From assembly GCA_024811115.1 (NCBI GenBank), contig JAKOGH010000790.1, positions 186,001-250,000 of the forward strand: a stretch of 64,000 nt of DNA, given 5' to 3'. The stretch's first letter is position 1; every line of letters begins with the position of its first letter. The notes below the pieces were generated by a model. That model did not search any database, had not been told where the DNA came from, and saw only the letters and a program-made list of their open reading frames with translations. Source of the stretch: Terana coerulea (taxonomy: Eukaryota; Basidiomycota; Agaricomycetes; Polyporales; Phanerochaetaceae). This document shows positions 1 through 10,582 of the stretch, one piece after another. The translations under genes were made by a program, and so were the position numbers.

Positions 1-1171
1 CAAGACCAATACCGTCTGCCTCAGAGATATCCAGCAACTTGACCATCTTCTTGCCAATGCCGTTGATCTTCTCGACGTCCTCCTTGCTCCGCGTCCACAG
101 CTGTATACGGTCGACCTTGCTCCTCAAGCTGACCACCGCGCCGCAGATCTCGTCGCCCTCGTCGAGGTCCTCGCCCACGAGCGCCATCGCGAGCCAGCTC
201 CAGCAGCGGTCGAGCAGCTGCGGGTTGTTCTTCATCGTCAGCACCCACTTCCCGCCGTTGGCGTTCGCCTCATCCTCCCACATCGGCTTGATGCCCGACT
301 TGAAGAGGTGGTAGTTGGAGTTGCGCTCGAGCTTGGACGGCAGCTTGAGCCAGTTGAAGTAGCGGCAGAAGGACTCGACCGTGTCGAACTCGCCGATGAC
401 GGTCAGCCCGGCCTCGTACTCGTCGGTGTCGGGCGCGATGTGCGCCGAGTTCGGCGGGACCTCGCCTGGGGCGACTGCAGGCGTGAAAGGCGCCTTCGAC
501 TTGCAATCGTGGAAGATCGTCCTGTGCTTCGCTTCAGCAGCTGTTAGGAATAGATAACCCGGGCAGCGTACCATGGTTGTTCCAGAGGATGCTCGGGTGC
601 CTTCACACGCAGACCCGGCGTCTTCGGGTCCTCAATAGTCTCTGGCTCTGGCGGTTTGGAGGTACCGTCCACACTGAGAGTCCTCGCTTTTGACCCCACT
701 AAGCGAGCAGTGATGTGTTCGAGGCTGGGGATGTTCTTGTATCCCCTAGGAAAGTTGGGCTTCTTCTCCGTCCGGTCGTTGGACTCACTCTCAGCCTTTT
801 CCACCTCCTGGTTCAGCTTCTCCAGCTTCTCCTCCGTCGAGCGGCTCGCCCTTGTCGCCGACAGGCGTGACCGAGGTGCTGTGGGGCGGTGACATCGACA
901 GCGTCGCAGGGGATGTCGAGCGCGTGCTCGGGGCATTGACGGCAGTCGAGTCTGCACCTGCAGAGGCGGTCGTCGACGCCAAAGACACCTGCGAGCCCGT
1001 ACGCAGGAGTGTCGCAGCGAGACGAGGGCGCGAGGCCGAGGAGGAAGATGTGCTATTTGCATTGAGGTTGATGCGAGCGGCCAGCTGGTGCAGCGACGGC
1101 ATGCGCGCACCGGCGGCGGGGCGCTCGGGCTTTGTCACTTCGACTGGGGCATCGGTGGCGGGCGCGGCCAT
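1..1171 (-). CDS. eIF4E2/4EHP-like mRNA cap-binding protein (3' end outside window)
   Basis: Binds the mRNA 5' cap; class II eIF4E proteins (4EHP) usually modulate translation rather than serve as the main initiation factor. The ATG at 1171 opens a Ser-rich, disordered leader of about 100 residues, then a Lys/Glu helix (EKLEKLNQEVEKAES) and the eIF4E fold: HPLEQPW, a 50-bp intron (522-571), TIFHDCKSKAPF, ESFCRYFNWLKLPSKL, HLFKSGIKPMWEDEAN, GGKWVLTM, DRCWSWLAMALVGE and EICGAVVS. HLFK.GIKPMWED and GGKW are 4EHP-type signatures and include cap-contacting Trp and Glu. The frame changes between VGDKGEP and STEEKLEKL near 850-870; either a very short GC-rich intron or one extra base explains it. 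The gene runs off the left edge. Family is sure, subclass likely. Confidence 0.9.
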
Positions 1172-1906
1172 GGTTAAGCTCGTCGTGCGAGGCGGTGAGC
1201 TTCAGAGCTGCTACCGCCATTACATCGAGCAGTGTATTGATCGGAACTTGCCGAAAGTTGAGCATAGTGGGCGTCTGCTTTCTCTCCCTCGAGCTCGACT
1301 CTTACCTGTATGTCATCGCCAGCGCACATATCATTTTGTGATAATGTGTCTGTTTCCAGGCGAGTGTGCAGCATCACAGCTGTGTGCAAACATATTATTC
1401 TGAGCCTTTTTCATATGTAGCTAGGGCGGCTTTGGTTGTATCGACGCTGGCGTGGCAGCCATCGAATTTCGCAACGTCATCTGCCGCAAGCGCCATGAAA
1501 GATGAAGCAGCAGACCTGCCGGTGTACTGGTGCAACTAGGCGAAGGTCTATATAGTCAGGAACATTACTCTCCGTTGTTTTTGCAAATGGAGCCCTCGAC
1601 TTTTCCAGTGCCAACGGAAAGGATTCCGATACCGGTCGGCTCCTCGTTCCCATGAGGCAGCGAGGCATTGGTGTGACCTGTTGGACACCGATACGGTAAA
1701 CCACACGACCGTAAATCTTGTTTTTGGGGTACGTGTCGGATTATATGGGAGCTTGGTGCGATAACAGGCACCATCGGGCTGATGCAATTACACAAGGTAT
1801 CCACCGCCGTCGCCTCTCAGCAGGTACAAATATCGGCAGCCCCCAGCGTCGTGTGCTAAGATCTTACACTCGATTATATTCAACTTTACTGTCGATTGTC
1901 ATAGCA
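1172..1906. other. Intergenic, divergent promoter region
   Basis: Lies between the eIF4E-like gene (minus) and copy A (plus). Short ORFs overlap here on both strands, but none has coding character or a recognisable product. A TATA-like TTATATT sits at about 1874-1880, some 30 bp before the copy A start codon. Confidence 0.5.
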
Positions 1907-2671
1907 ATGTCCTATCCCAACGAGTTCCATCCTGACATGACGGCCTCCAAAACTCAAGCCCATTCTCACGCACCTCCCGTCCAGGATGAACATAATCAAC
2001 CTACAGCAGAAGGCTACGCATCCCCGCCACAAAGCCTACACAACCATTCACATTCCCCAAGTAGCGGGCAGGGCTCAGGTGTCGCAAGCATGCTGAAGGG
2101 TCTTACGGCGTCCTCTTCCGAACCTCCAGAATTTCCGTATCCCCTACCGCCGTCATTTTTGCGGACCCTGCCAAACGATTGCACATATAAATCTTCGCAT
2201 TCGATTGTGCACGGCAGTCTTGCACACACCCTCGAGAGGGGCTTCCCAGTGGTACCTCCGCCCACAGAAGTGCAGCCGCACCCGTTCGTAGCGCAGGGCG
2301 TTGGAAGGATTGCTCTTCAGTTGGTTCACGTAGTCGCTTTAAGTCTATCAGCGTACTAACATCTGCTTGTTTGTAGGGCACTTCACGCGCAAGGTGAAGA
2401 AGTAAAGCGCTCCGACGAAGAAGAGCGGGTTAGGTTTTGAGCCAGAAGTGTGTATGTGATTTTCTTCCTTACACTTAGCGTTTCTCTGACTCACCACGTA
2501 GAAATGAAACAGCACTTCTCTCCTCGCAAGATTCAGATCTGCCCCGACCACGGAAACGTGGTGTACACAGGGCAAACAGAAGCCACCCCTGCTGAACTTC
2601 CTCCTGCAACTCAGCGCTTGGCAGTGAGCTTGTTGCGCTTTACAGAGGGGGCAGCGGGAGAGGGAGCATAA
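1907..2671 (+). pseudogene. Copy A of the PPxY/HPF-HDV-DW family, decayed
   Basis: The ATG at 1907 begins MSYPNEF, like copy B (MSHPNEY). Recognisable remains are PLPPSFLRTLP (for LLNPPPPSF), GFPVVPPP and VQPHPFVAQG. The HDV..E.DW block that should follow HPF is replaced by unrelated sequence. A credible intron with a TACTAAC branch point ends at about 2376. Exon 2 is then eroded: APTKKSGLGFEPE stands for SKKSGPASNFIDH, and a stop lies just upstream in that frame. Exon 3 is still visible as QHFSPRKIQICP..NVVYTG and runs to the stop at 2671. Copy A has lost the PPxY motif, the HDV/DW core and the DHWN motif, so real decay is likely, unlike copies B and C whose motifs persist across simple indels. 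Confidence 0.7.
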
Positions 2672-2997
2672 AGCCATAACGAGCAGAAAGGCTAGAAAAA
2701 TACAAGAGGAGCGAAAGTAGACAGGGATAAGATGAATGAGCTGTACACTGAGAGGGGGACGTGACTTAAGAACCGTGACGAGTCATGTAAGTAAGTTGGT
2801 CTCGTACTGCCCAATCAGCTGTGTTATTATTTCATCTGTATCATCCATACTATAACATACGAATTATTGATTATTGCGCTACCTATGCATATAGCCAGCC
2901 TTCAGTGAAGATCCCGCGAATCCTACCACCCGGCGCTTAGCGCTTAGCCGTCGCAAGCAAGGGGGATGCAACAATAAAATCCTATACGTGAGGCCAT

Positions 2998-3034
2998 AAA
3001 ATCCGAATAACGGCCCTTGGGGGACCCCCTCCCC
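2998..3034 (+). repeat. Dispersed ~37-bp repeat, unit 1
   Basis: Reads AAATCCGAATAACGGCCC and continues into a G-run/C-run palindrome (GGGGGACCCCC). The segment at 3632-3669 has the same order of motifs at roughly 80% identity by eye. It may be a remnant of an older duplication or transposon. Confidence 0.4.
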
Positions 3035-3631
3035 TTCGGCACATTCCGATCATTCCCACGGTCTATATATGGTATCTCGGACCACGTTCAGCGCGGCCGT
3101 CAGTGGACGGCAGTGCCCGCCGCACTCGGTCACGTCGAGTGCTCCTTCTTCCTTGCGCGTGTTATAGGTGCAAGCTGTGCGAAGCAACTCAGTATTTTAC
3201 TGTGGACCTTCAGCAGGCTGTCGCGGAAATGTTATTTGTGAGAGCTGGTGAATCATCAGTGATATCAGTTCAGCTCAGGCCAGCAAATTTCCCTGAGCTA
3301 TGAACATCAATATTGTTACTGTTATATTGCTCAACCCATGTCACCCAGCATATAGAGCTGCCGGTAGCTGGTACTTATCCTCTGAAGGGTTCTGGACCGA
3401 GGTGTCGGCACGGCTAGAATAACATTGTTACCCCAGTGACTTGTCACCGTCACTGAGTTGAAGCAAGTATACAGTGCATAAGTAATGGTGTGACCGTTAC
3501 TTACCCAATCCAACCACACCGAGCTCTTGGGCGTAGAAACACGCATGAAAGAGGCTTGCGTGTTCGTAAAAGTCATGCACGAGCTATTTTATGCCTCGAA
3601 GATACCATACTATGAGATTATGTACTCTGGA

Positions 3632-3669
3632 AAAATCCCGGATAACGTCCCTCGAGGGACCCCCTTCCC
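3632..3669 (+). repeat. Dispersed ~37-bp repeat, unit 2
   Basis: Partner of the segment at 2998-3034: AAATCCCGGATAACGTCCC followed by GAGGGACCCCC. About 20-50 bp downstream, GTGCATGCCCCTTGGTCGC resembles the reverse complement of sequence at 2952-2974, which hints at an eroded inverted structure. Confidence 0.35.
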
Positions 3670-4237
3670 TGCCCCACGTCAAGGCGCTTACGGGTGCATG
3701 CCCCTTGGTCGCAAGGGCAAGACGCCGAGAACGTAACGAACTCTTCGTTAACCCTCCGTCTCCCTTTCGCCAGTTCTTTCGCCTTCACCATGAAGTCGTC
3801 CACCGAGCTTCCAAAGCTCAAACTGCTATCATTCTGTCTCCTCTATCTGCTCAAAACAGATAGTACGAATGCCTCAGAGCTCACTGCATGGATGTTTTCT
3901 CACCGAATCACAACCTCATGGCTTCCGCAAGACCAGCTGCAGGTATGCGCAATCGCCGGTGGACATGCTGTTCGGGCGAACCTAGACGAACCGTAGGGCG
4001 ACCAATCCCAAGTGTCGAACCGGCCCCCGCTTTGGACTTGCGCAGTCTCACACGCTAGCCGCACCCTGCAAGCACCGCCTCTTCGCAAGAATCTGTGGTG
4101 CTGTAGCACCAGCCGCGGCGTAAACGCATCGTCCTGTGCAACTAGGGAAGTTCATCAGCGGTGCCTTGCAGTGCCCGTGCGTATCAATGAGTAGTTTCCA
4201 TTGTATACTCGTATCTGATCCCTAATTGCAGGGTCAC

Positions 4238-4246
4238 TATTTAAGT
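4238..4246 (+). promoter_or_regulatory. TATA-like box of copy B
   Basis: CTATTTAAG about 85 bp before the copy B start codon. Copies C and D have similar boxes at comparable distances. Confidence 0.45.
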
Positions 4247-4327
4247 GCTCCGGCGCCCGTGGACGCTTAGCAGCAGTACAAATAGCTGCCCCTATCGCTT
4301 CCCTCTGTCCAACAACTCTAACTCACA

Positions 4328-5646
4328 ATGTCGCACCCCAACGAGTACCCTCCTGAGAAGACATCCTACAACCCGCAAGAAGGGCCTGACAGACCCCCAG
4401 CGTACGGATTTCATGCACCATCCAACCCCTTTCGCAGTCCGCCGCCCCCTGCTTCTCGCGAATATACAGAACACGGCACAGCAGCGAACACCGGGCATGG
4501 ATATGCTACCGACAAGCCGCCTTACCCGGAGCATGGTACACCATCGGGCGCGGCGTACGGACAGCAGCCCCCGCCTATCAGCCTGGCGGCAGCGCCCGTG
4601 GATACTTGTCGCCGCAGCAGCCACCGTCGGCGTCGTCCCCAGCTCCTGGTGGAAGCGGCTCCGGGGGCCTCGGCGGCCTGTTCAGAAGCTTGTCTGGGGC
4701 ATCTGGGAGCTCGTCCGCTCAGCCCGTAGACCTTCTCAACCCGCCGCCGCCGTCGTTCTCGAGGGCCCCTCAGCCCAACTTTCCGTATGCGCCGTTTGCC
4801 CCCTCGTCCACATCAGCCTCGACAAATTGCTCGACAAGGGCTTCCCGGCGATGCCTCCGCCGGCACCGGTACAGCCCCATCCGTTCATGACGCACGACGT
4901 CAACGAACAAGACTGGACGCGGTTCCTGGGGGATATCAAAGAGCGGGGATGCTCTCGCCCATGAACAAAATTGTGGCAGGGGTTGCGCCGATGTTTATGC
5001 ACGTTGGGATCAGTGGTAAGTCTCATTGCCTTCACCATATTGTGAACGAGGCTAAGCACTTGCCCAGGATTCTTTATCAGCCGTGCCATAGAAAACGGTA
5101 TGAGGAAAAAGAAGGTCGGCCTGGTTTCAGATTTGATGGACCATTGGAACCACGTGAGTGACTTCGCTCCTTTGTCTTGCGTGCTTGTGTTAACTGTCAC
5201 GCCGTATAGTATTTCTTCATGCCTCGTTTGATGGAGGTGCATCTCGTTCACGGAAGCGTCGCATATACCGGCCGCACAGGCAGCTTCCCGACCGAAATGG
5301 CCCACCAAGGATATCATCGCGACGACGATTACGACTCGGATTCATCCTCCTCTTCGTCCTCCTCCGATTCTGACCATGGACGCAAGCACCATGGTAGTTC
5401 GTCCGCGTTCGCCGGCAGGCGCGAAGAAAAGCGGGCAGGGAGGGAGGTGCGGAGAGCGGCAAAGCGGGAGAGGCGGCAAGAGAAGAGGGAAAGACGGGAG
5501 GAGAGGAGGGAGGGAAAAGGGAGAGACGGGAGGATAGGAGAGAAAAGAAGAGAGAGAGGCGGTCGAAGAAGAGGGACGAGAAAGCAGTGAAAAACGAGCC
5601 GTGGAAGCTGGTTATTACGTATAGACCTCCTCAGGGTGGGTACTGA
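4328..5646 (+). CDS. Copy B of the PPxY/HPF-HDV-DW family (frame breaks in the consensus)
   Basis: Unnamed fungal family, function unknown. Motifs in order: MSHPNEYPPEKT, PPxY as RPPAYGF, Gly/Ser-rich linker, DLLNPPPPSF, LLDKGFPAMPPP, VQPHPFMTHDVNEQDWTRFL, LSPMNKIVAGVAP, membrane-like segment, intron (GTAAGT..CCCAG), FFISRAIENGMRKKK..DHWNH, intron (GTGAGT..GTATAG), YFFMPRLMEVHLVHG..YTG. The tail is a Ser/Asp run, then a long Arg/Lys/Glu tract, ending EPWKLVITYRPP. Reading through needs five 1-nt corrections, each in a C, G or purine run: about 4575, 4799-4803, 4945-4948, and the purine tract 5460-5570 where one or two are needed. All motifs and splice sites survive, so consensus error is likelier than decay, though recent pseudogenisation is possible. 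Confidence 0.65.
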
Positions 5647-6477
5647 GGATTGAAGAGCGTTTTGTGTTGGACCTTGTGCGTATCTGAATTCCCAACCTAG
5701 CGTAGGCTCAATCTGATGTTAGATACCCTGCAGTCATGTAGTATAATGAGCAAAAGACGTATGCATGCTACCAAAGTTCGGCGAACAGATGCGAGGCTTG
5801 GCTGAATTGCCATAAATCCAACGCACGCAGTGGCGGGCGTGGTAAGAACTTGGAAGCGCCTCTCATCCATCCTGCACACCCAATGCTCATTTGACTCTCG
5901 GCCAACTCACGCTAGTCCGCGTAGACCAAGTCGGTGGAGGCCAACAGTCTTATATTGAGTGGCAATGTGCGAAGTTAGTCCCTAGCAGTAAGATTCTCTC
6001 CATGTCCGCTCATTAGTTTTACGCTCATACATTTTCATTGGAGCTGATAGCAGCTGCGGCTTGTCGTGCTTGTACGTTAGGGGGCTGTGGCTGAGGCACA
6101 CCCGGAGCTGTTCGCCAATGCACAGCTCCATCTGGGCGCTGCCCCTTCTGCCCGTACGCCGTATGGGGTGTCGTTCACAGGCTATCGTGGTCCGACGCTT
6201 CAAACATCACGGCCACCATCCCGCCGGGGAACGGCAGAGCACCTTCAGAGCAAGGCGGTAGAGATGCGTAGGTATGCTTAGAGTTGGTATCTTCGCGCCC
6301 GAATTTTGCCTCTGATGCAATGTTCTTATGGAAGCAAAATGGCGCCGCTGGGTAGTCATAAATACACCGCGCGAAGTAGTAGGATGCGCTTATATACTTT
6401 CACGCCCTTGGTCGTGCTCTATCTGCCACCTCGCGATTGTCGTCCACTAGTTACCCTCCCGAGAAAACCAGGCCAGA
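5647..6477. other. Spacer between copies B and C
   Basis: No supported gene. At 6436 the sequence reads ATTGTCGTCC..TACCCTCCCGAGAAAACC. With one T fewer it would encode MSSTSYPPEKT, matching the copy B N-terminus, so the true start of copy C may lie here. Confidence 0.5.
6390..6397 (+). promoter_or_regulatory. TATA box of copy C
   Basis: TTATATAC, 40-90 bp upstream of the two candidate starts of copy C (6436 and 6478). Confidence 0.5.
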
Positions 6478-7780
6478 ATGGAATGGCACACAGATACCGC
6501 TCCGCAGGTCCCAATGCCTTGCGCTACACCTCCTCAGACAAATTCCCACTACAGCCCTCCTCAGATGCCCCCTCCTTCCTACGAGCACTATGGCGCGGAT
6601 CCCCACAAATACGGTTGGTTGTCTGAGTCCCCGACATACTTTGAGTTGACCTCTTTACCTATGCAGAGAAAGGTTCCGGTCGCGGCTCCCCGATGCCAGC
6701 ATACGGATATAGCCCCGACGCCGCCAACGCTTACTCTTATTCTGCCGGCTCCGTGGAAGCCTACGGCCAAAACATGGGAGCCCCAAAGGAACATTGCAAT
6801 TCGTGGGACTCCAGCACAAAGAACGTCCGCAACACCAATTTTGTCAGCCAGCAGCCTCAGATGCGCTCCAGCTCGTCGCTCGGCTCGATGAGCTCGGGTG
6901 GTGGTGGCATGTCCCGCAACGCGGACCTGCTTAACCCGCCGCCGCCCTCCTTCACGCGGCAGCCGCAGAGCGGGTTCCCTACTCTCCGTTCCCGCCCTGC
7001 TACGTGATCGGCATAGGCAAGGATCTCGACGCGGGCTTCCCGCTGCTCCCGCCTCCGACGCACGTGCAGCCGCACCCGTTCATGGCGCATGACGTCAATG
7101 AGGAGGATTGGGTGCGGTTCCTCGGGGACCTCAAGAGGGTGGGCACGTCGTCCGCAATGAGCAAGGTTGCGTCGAACGTGGGCGGAGCGATGGCCATGCG
7201 CGGAGGGCTCATCGGTGGTATGTACCTTCTCAAGAGACATCATACTGCGTGAACTTACTTGGCTTTTTTGTGTAGGGTTGATCTCGAGCATGAGCTTGAG
7301 TTCGAAGTCCTCGAAAGGCGCTTCGGCGGCTGACCTCACTGATCACTGGAACAATGTACGCATCCCCCAGTCATACGCTGTAGTCTTTGCACGCACGATA
7401 GCTAACCTGAGCAACCTTAGTATTTCTTTCATCCCCGCTTCATGGACGTCAGTCTCGTTCGCGGACGCACCGTATACTCTGGCTCTGGCGGAGAGCTCTC
7501 TGCAGAACTGGCGCAGCAGGGATACACGCACGACCACCCAGAGACAAGCTCCTGGGACTGGGGAAGTGGTGTGGTTCCTATGAGCAGGACCGACGCCCTG
7601 GTCACGGGAAGATATGGCGTCAGAGGTCCTGTGGGCCTCACCGGAAGGCTCAGGATGGCGGGCAGAAGAGGCTTGATCGGCGGCGGTTTAGGTTCCAGGA
7701 TGATAATGGCGCAGATGATGCAGGATGACCGCAATGACACGAACGAGCCTTGGAGGCTGGTCATAACTTATCGGGCGTAA
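6478..7780 (+). CDS. Copy C of the PPxY/HPF-HDV-DW family
   Basis: Same unnamed family. From the ATG at 6478: PPxY as PPPSYEHYG, an intron of about 53 bp ending TATGCAG at about 6666, a Tyr/Ser/Gly-rich linker, then NADLLNPPPPSFTR, VIGIGKDLDAGFPLLPPP, VQPHPFMAHDVNEEDWVRFL and DLKRVGTSSAMSK. A Gly-zipper-like stretch (GGAMAMRGGLIGG) replaces the hydrophobic segment of other copies. Introns follow at 7219-7275 and about 7357-7420, around the short exon ending LTDHWNN, then YFFHPRFMDVSLVRGRTVYSG. The Gly/Arg/Met-rich tail ends EPWRLVITYRA. One frame break at 6977-6979 (TTCCCTAC should read TTCCCCTAC to give GFPYSPFPPCYVIG) is the only one needed from this start. A start at 6436 is possible if that region also has indels. 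Confidence 0.75.
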
Positions 7781-8895
7781 CAGATTTGGTAGCAGCGTAC
7801 AGTCTCTCATTCAATAAGTACGATGAGTAAGTAAAGCTAAAGACAAGAGCTTAGTCACTGGCGGAGTAGAAGCGAAACATCGACAATCCTGGTTACACCC
7901 TTAGCGTCGAGACAACGCCTTTCGACACTGCGCCTTGTGACCATCGGCACCTGGAAGGTTCCAGTGTCTGTTCTGCTCAAATGGTCAATATGAGGGTGCG
8001 ACTGGAACGGAGGACAGCGTACCGCTTCTGGCACTTCTCGTTGCAGTAGGCGACACGCCAGCACCCTGTGCATACCTGGAGACGATGTACCGGCTTGCGC
8101 ACGCTGCAAAGACACTCCATGAAACTACATCGCTCCAGAGGGTCGAAAACGCCAAGTAGGTGTTCGGGGCGTAGTTCGGGGCGTTCGTACTTCTCCGCCT
8201 CGAGTACGCGGTCCAATACCGCCCAAGCAGCGATAACCGGCCTCCAGAACGGGTTGGCCCTTACTCCGAGTACACGGAACTCATCCGTCACCAACCGCCA
8301 AATACTGCTGCTATGGCGGCGGAGCAGAATGAGCTTGGGATGCTTGCCAGGGAGTACTTGTTGACGGTGTGCTTCGAGACCTACAGCGCACTTGTAGATC
8401 ACAGCTTGGAGCATTCCGGTGAAGGTCTCTAGATGCCATAGATTTTGAATGTATAAAATGCTGGAAATTCTTCTCCTACCAAGCGGCCTTGTCTGAGCCA
8501 TCCCCATAGTTGCACGCATCTCGTTTTCAAGGACAGGCATGACAGCATACACGGCGTGTTCTGTGACAATGTCAGGACAGAGATTGATACATGTTCTGTT
8601 TGACGGCATGGATTAGTGATAACTGTTCAATAGGAACACTTTAGTTTATACGTATAATATAAGCGTGATCAGCCCGGCACATCTGGTTTTAGGCTGTATT
8701 GCACCTTCCATGCAAATCCAAGTCCTATATGCTGCCGAAATGTTTACGACTAGAGCATAACAAATCTCTGAAGAAGGAGCGGTGCTATATTCATCATCTA
8801 GGAAAAAGCCCTGCAATAAAGTTATGGCCGCGAGGATTATCCCAGTGCCTATCACGGTTTCAATCTTGCAGTCGTGAAGAACGGCGTCTACTATG

Positions 8896-9248
8896 CATCA
8901 GCAAAACGTACAAGCGCTGACGACTGATGAGCGCTGACGAGCACTGAGAGCACTGACGAACGGTTTGGAACCGAAGTTCGAGCCCTGCTGAAGCCGGATT
9001 TTTACTAGATTTTGTATTTTCTTAGTTCCTCATGTTCCATAAACTATGCTGGACGTGAATGATGATGGTTTACTCACCGAAGCTTTGCTGCAAGAGTCGG
9101 ATGCAAGAGGGGTCAAAAACGTCTGAGAGCGCTCAAAACGACTACTGAGACTGGCGGGCGCTGACGGCACTGAAGGGACTGAAGCGCGCTGAGATGGCTT
9201 CATCAGTACCTGTCAGTACCGCTCAGCGCCAATGCAACTTTGCTGATG
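8896..9248. mobile_element. ~353-bp insertion with inverted ends inside MYND gene 1
   Basis: The left end reads CATCAGCAAAACGTACAAGC. The right end, reverse-complemented, reads CATCAGCAAAGTTGCATTGG. These ends match for about 10 bp and again at a GCGCTGA motif. Removing the segment, leaving one CA, restores GGAACTCATAGTAGACG and the reading METLIVDA-like frame (MEL..IVDAVLHDC) aligned with MRLMVKAALRDC in gene 2. The interior has no ORF and many CAGCGC/CAGTGC motifs. Family is unclear; only a 2-bp CA duplication is visible. Confidence 0.6.
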
Positions 9249-9892
9249 TGAGTTCCATAGTAGTGCAGGGCATAGCCACCTCTTTGTGGAACCAAGTTTT
9301 CCATATGTCATGGGGCTTGTATTCATGAACCATATAGTCGAAGTGTGCCCAGCACGGCAAAGCGGGCTGCCGGTTCATGATGCTCCGCATGTATCCATAA
9401 GGCCAGTTGGACGTGCGCAAGATGACTGTTGAACAGGTGTGCAATGCCTTATCTGAAACAAAGCATTGAGTGTCTCCATTAGCTTAATGTAAGTTTGATA
9501 ACCACTGCGACGTACTTACCCATACTTAGGGATCATCTCAACATGATTTTTCCCAATGAGGACCAAGCTATGCCGCACTGTCCTTTTCGAAGAGGAGCTC
9601 GGAGCTCATGCTTCAGGTGGGAGTCCAGACAGGGACTCCTCACATCCCAAAACACCTCCCATAACTGGGGAAATCGCAACAATATAGTACGAGCGGTATG
9701 CTCGACATCCTGCGATGAGATGCCATCTTGTGGAAGGCCCTCCAAAGGGAATCGACAGAGAAAGCCGGTGACAGAGGCCAACATGTGCAGCATGCATGAC
9801 ACCTAAGACTGTAATTGAAGCAAAATAATAAATTTTCATTCAGCCTGAATTCCAGCTGTGACTTGCGTCCAAAACTAACCAGTTCATTGGCT

Positions 9893-9900
9893 GTTGGGTC
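9893..9900 (+). repeat. Target-site duplication, left copy
   Basis: GTTGGGTC, identical to 10575-10582 across the inserted element. An 8-bp duplication is the hAT hallmark. Confidence 0.9.
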
Positions 9901-10574
9901 TAGTGTTGCCGAAGTTCAGTTCGGGTCGGCGGTTCAGAACCAGAACCGATGAACCGAACCGTGTGGTTCAGTTTGGTTTGGTTCTGGTTCGGCCTTTAGA
10001 TAACTTGGTTTGGTTCTTGGTTCGGGGCATGGCTGTCACGCTCTGAACCAAGTTTGAACCAGTTCGAACCATGAACCATGTATATGTTATGTAGTGTATT
10101 TGTACTGGGATTCATAAAGAAAAGTACATGAACTTACTTACTATAGCATGTCTAAACTATTTTTTCATTGTTGTGCTTGTAAACTGAGCATCAAATGTCA
10201 CTCTGCTTATGTTTTGGTGTATATATGATGCCATCAATAGCTGCCAAAAAGGCAACTGGCAGCCTCTATCAGACACTGAGCTTCAAAACATCATAATGTA
10301 AGGCTTTTGCACTATACAAACTCTTCTGGATGTCAATATATAACTCTATTATAATCTACCATTGCAATTATACTGATTTGACAGAGTAAAGCTGATATAT
10401 ATATGGTTCAATGGTTCGAACCAGTTCGAACCCTGAACTGAACCAACTGAACCAGTTCATACTGGTTCAGTTCAGTTCAGTTCAGTTCAGGTTTGGCTGC
10501 TAAACACTTGGTTCTGGTTCTGGTTCTGACAAAAATGGACCCGAACTAAACTGAACTGAACTTCGGCAACACTA
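9901..10574. mobile_element. 674-bp non-autonomous hAT-type MITE
   Basis: Terminal inverted repeats begin TAGTGTTGCCGAAGTTCAGT on both ends (the right end is read on the minus strand). An identical 8-bp duplication (GTTGGGTC) flanks it. TAGTG-type termini with 8-bp duplications are typical of hAT transposons. Subterminal zones are packed with GGTTC/GAACC motifs in both orientations, a usual hAT transposase-binding layout. The middle is AT-rich and has no transposase ORF. It sits in the coding exon of MYND gene 1, just after LWNDP. Excision on paper restores a continuous reading (LWNDPTANEL). Confidence 0.92.
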
Positions 10575-10582
10575 GTTGGGTC
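10575..10582 (+). repeat. Target-site duplication, right copy
   Basis: GTTGGGTC directly abutting the end of the MITE; the perfect match suggests the insertion is young. Confidence 0.9.

Larger units (their letters stand above)
2672..4327. other. Gene-free spacer between copies A and B
   Basis: No ORF here has convincing coding character. A short ORF at about 3790 starts with a hydrophobic stretch but has no conserved motif. Two similar ~37-bp GC-rich segments lie 630 bp apart (listed separately). A TATA-like sequence serves copy B near 4238. Confidence 0.5.

Noticed and set aside
3694..3996. Possible small secreted protein with a hydrophobic start at about 3790
   Set aside because: Weak signal sequence, no cysteine pattern, no splice or homology support.
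8930..9010. tRNA B-box-like sequence (GTTCGAGCC) inside the 353-bp insertion, suggesting a SINE
   Set aside because: No matching A box and no foldable cloverleaf; the inverted ends fit a DNA element better.
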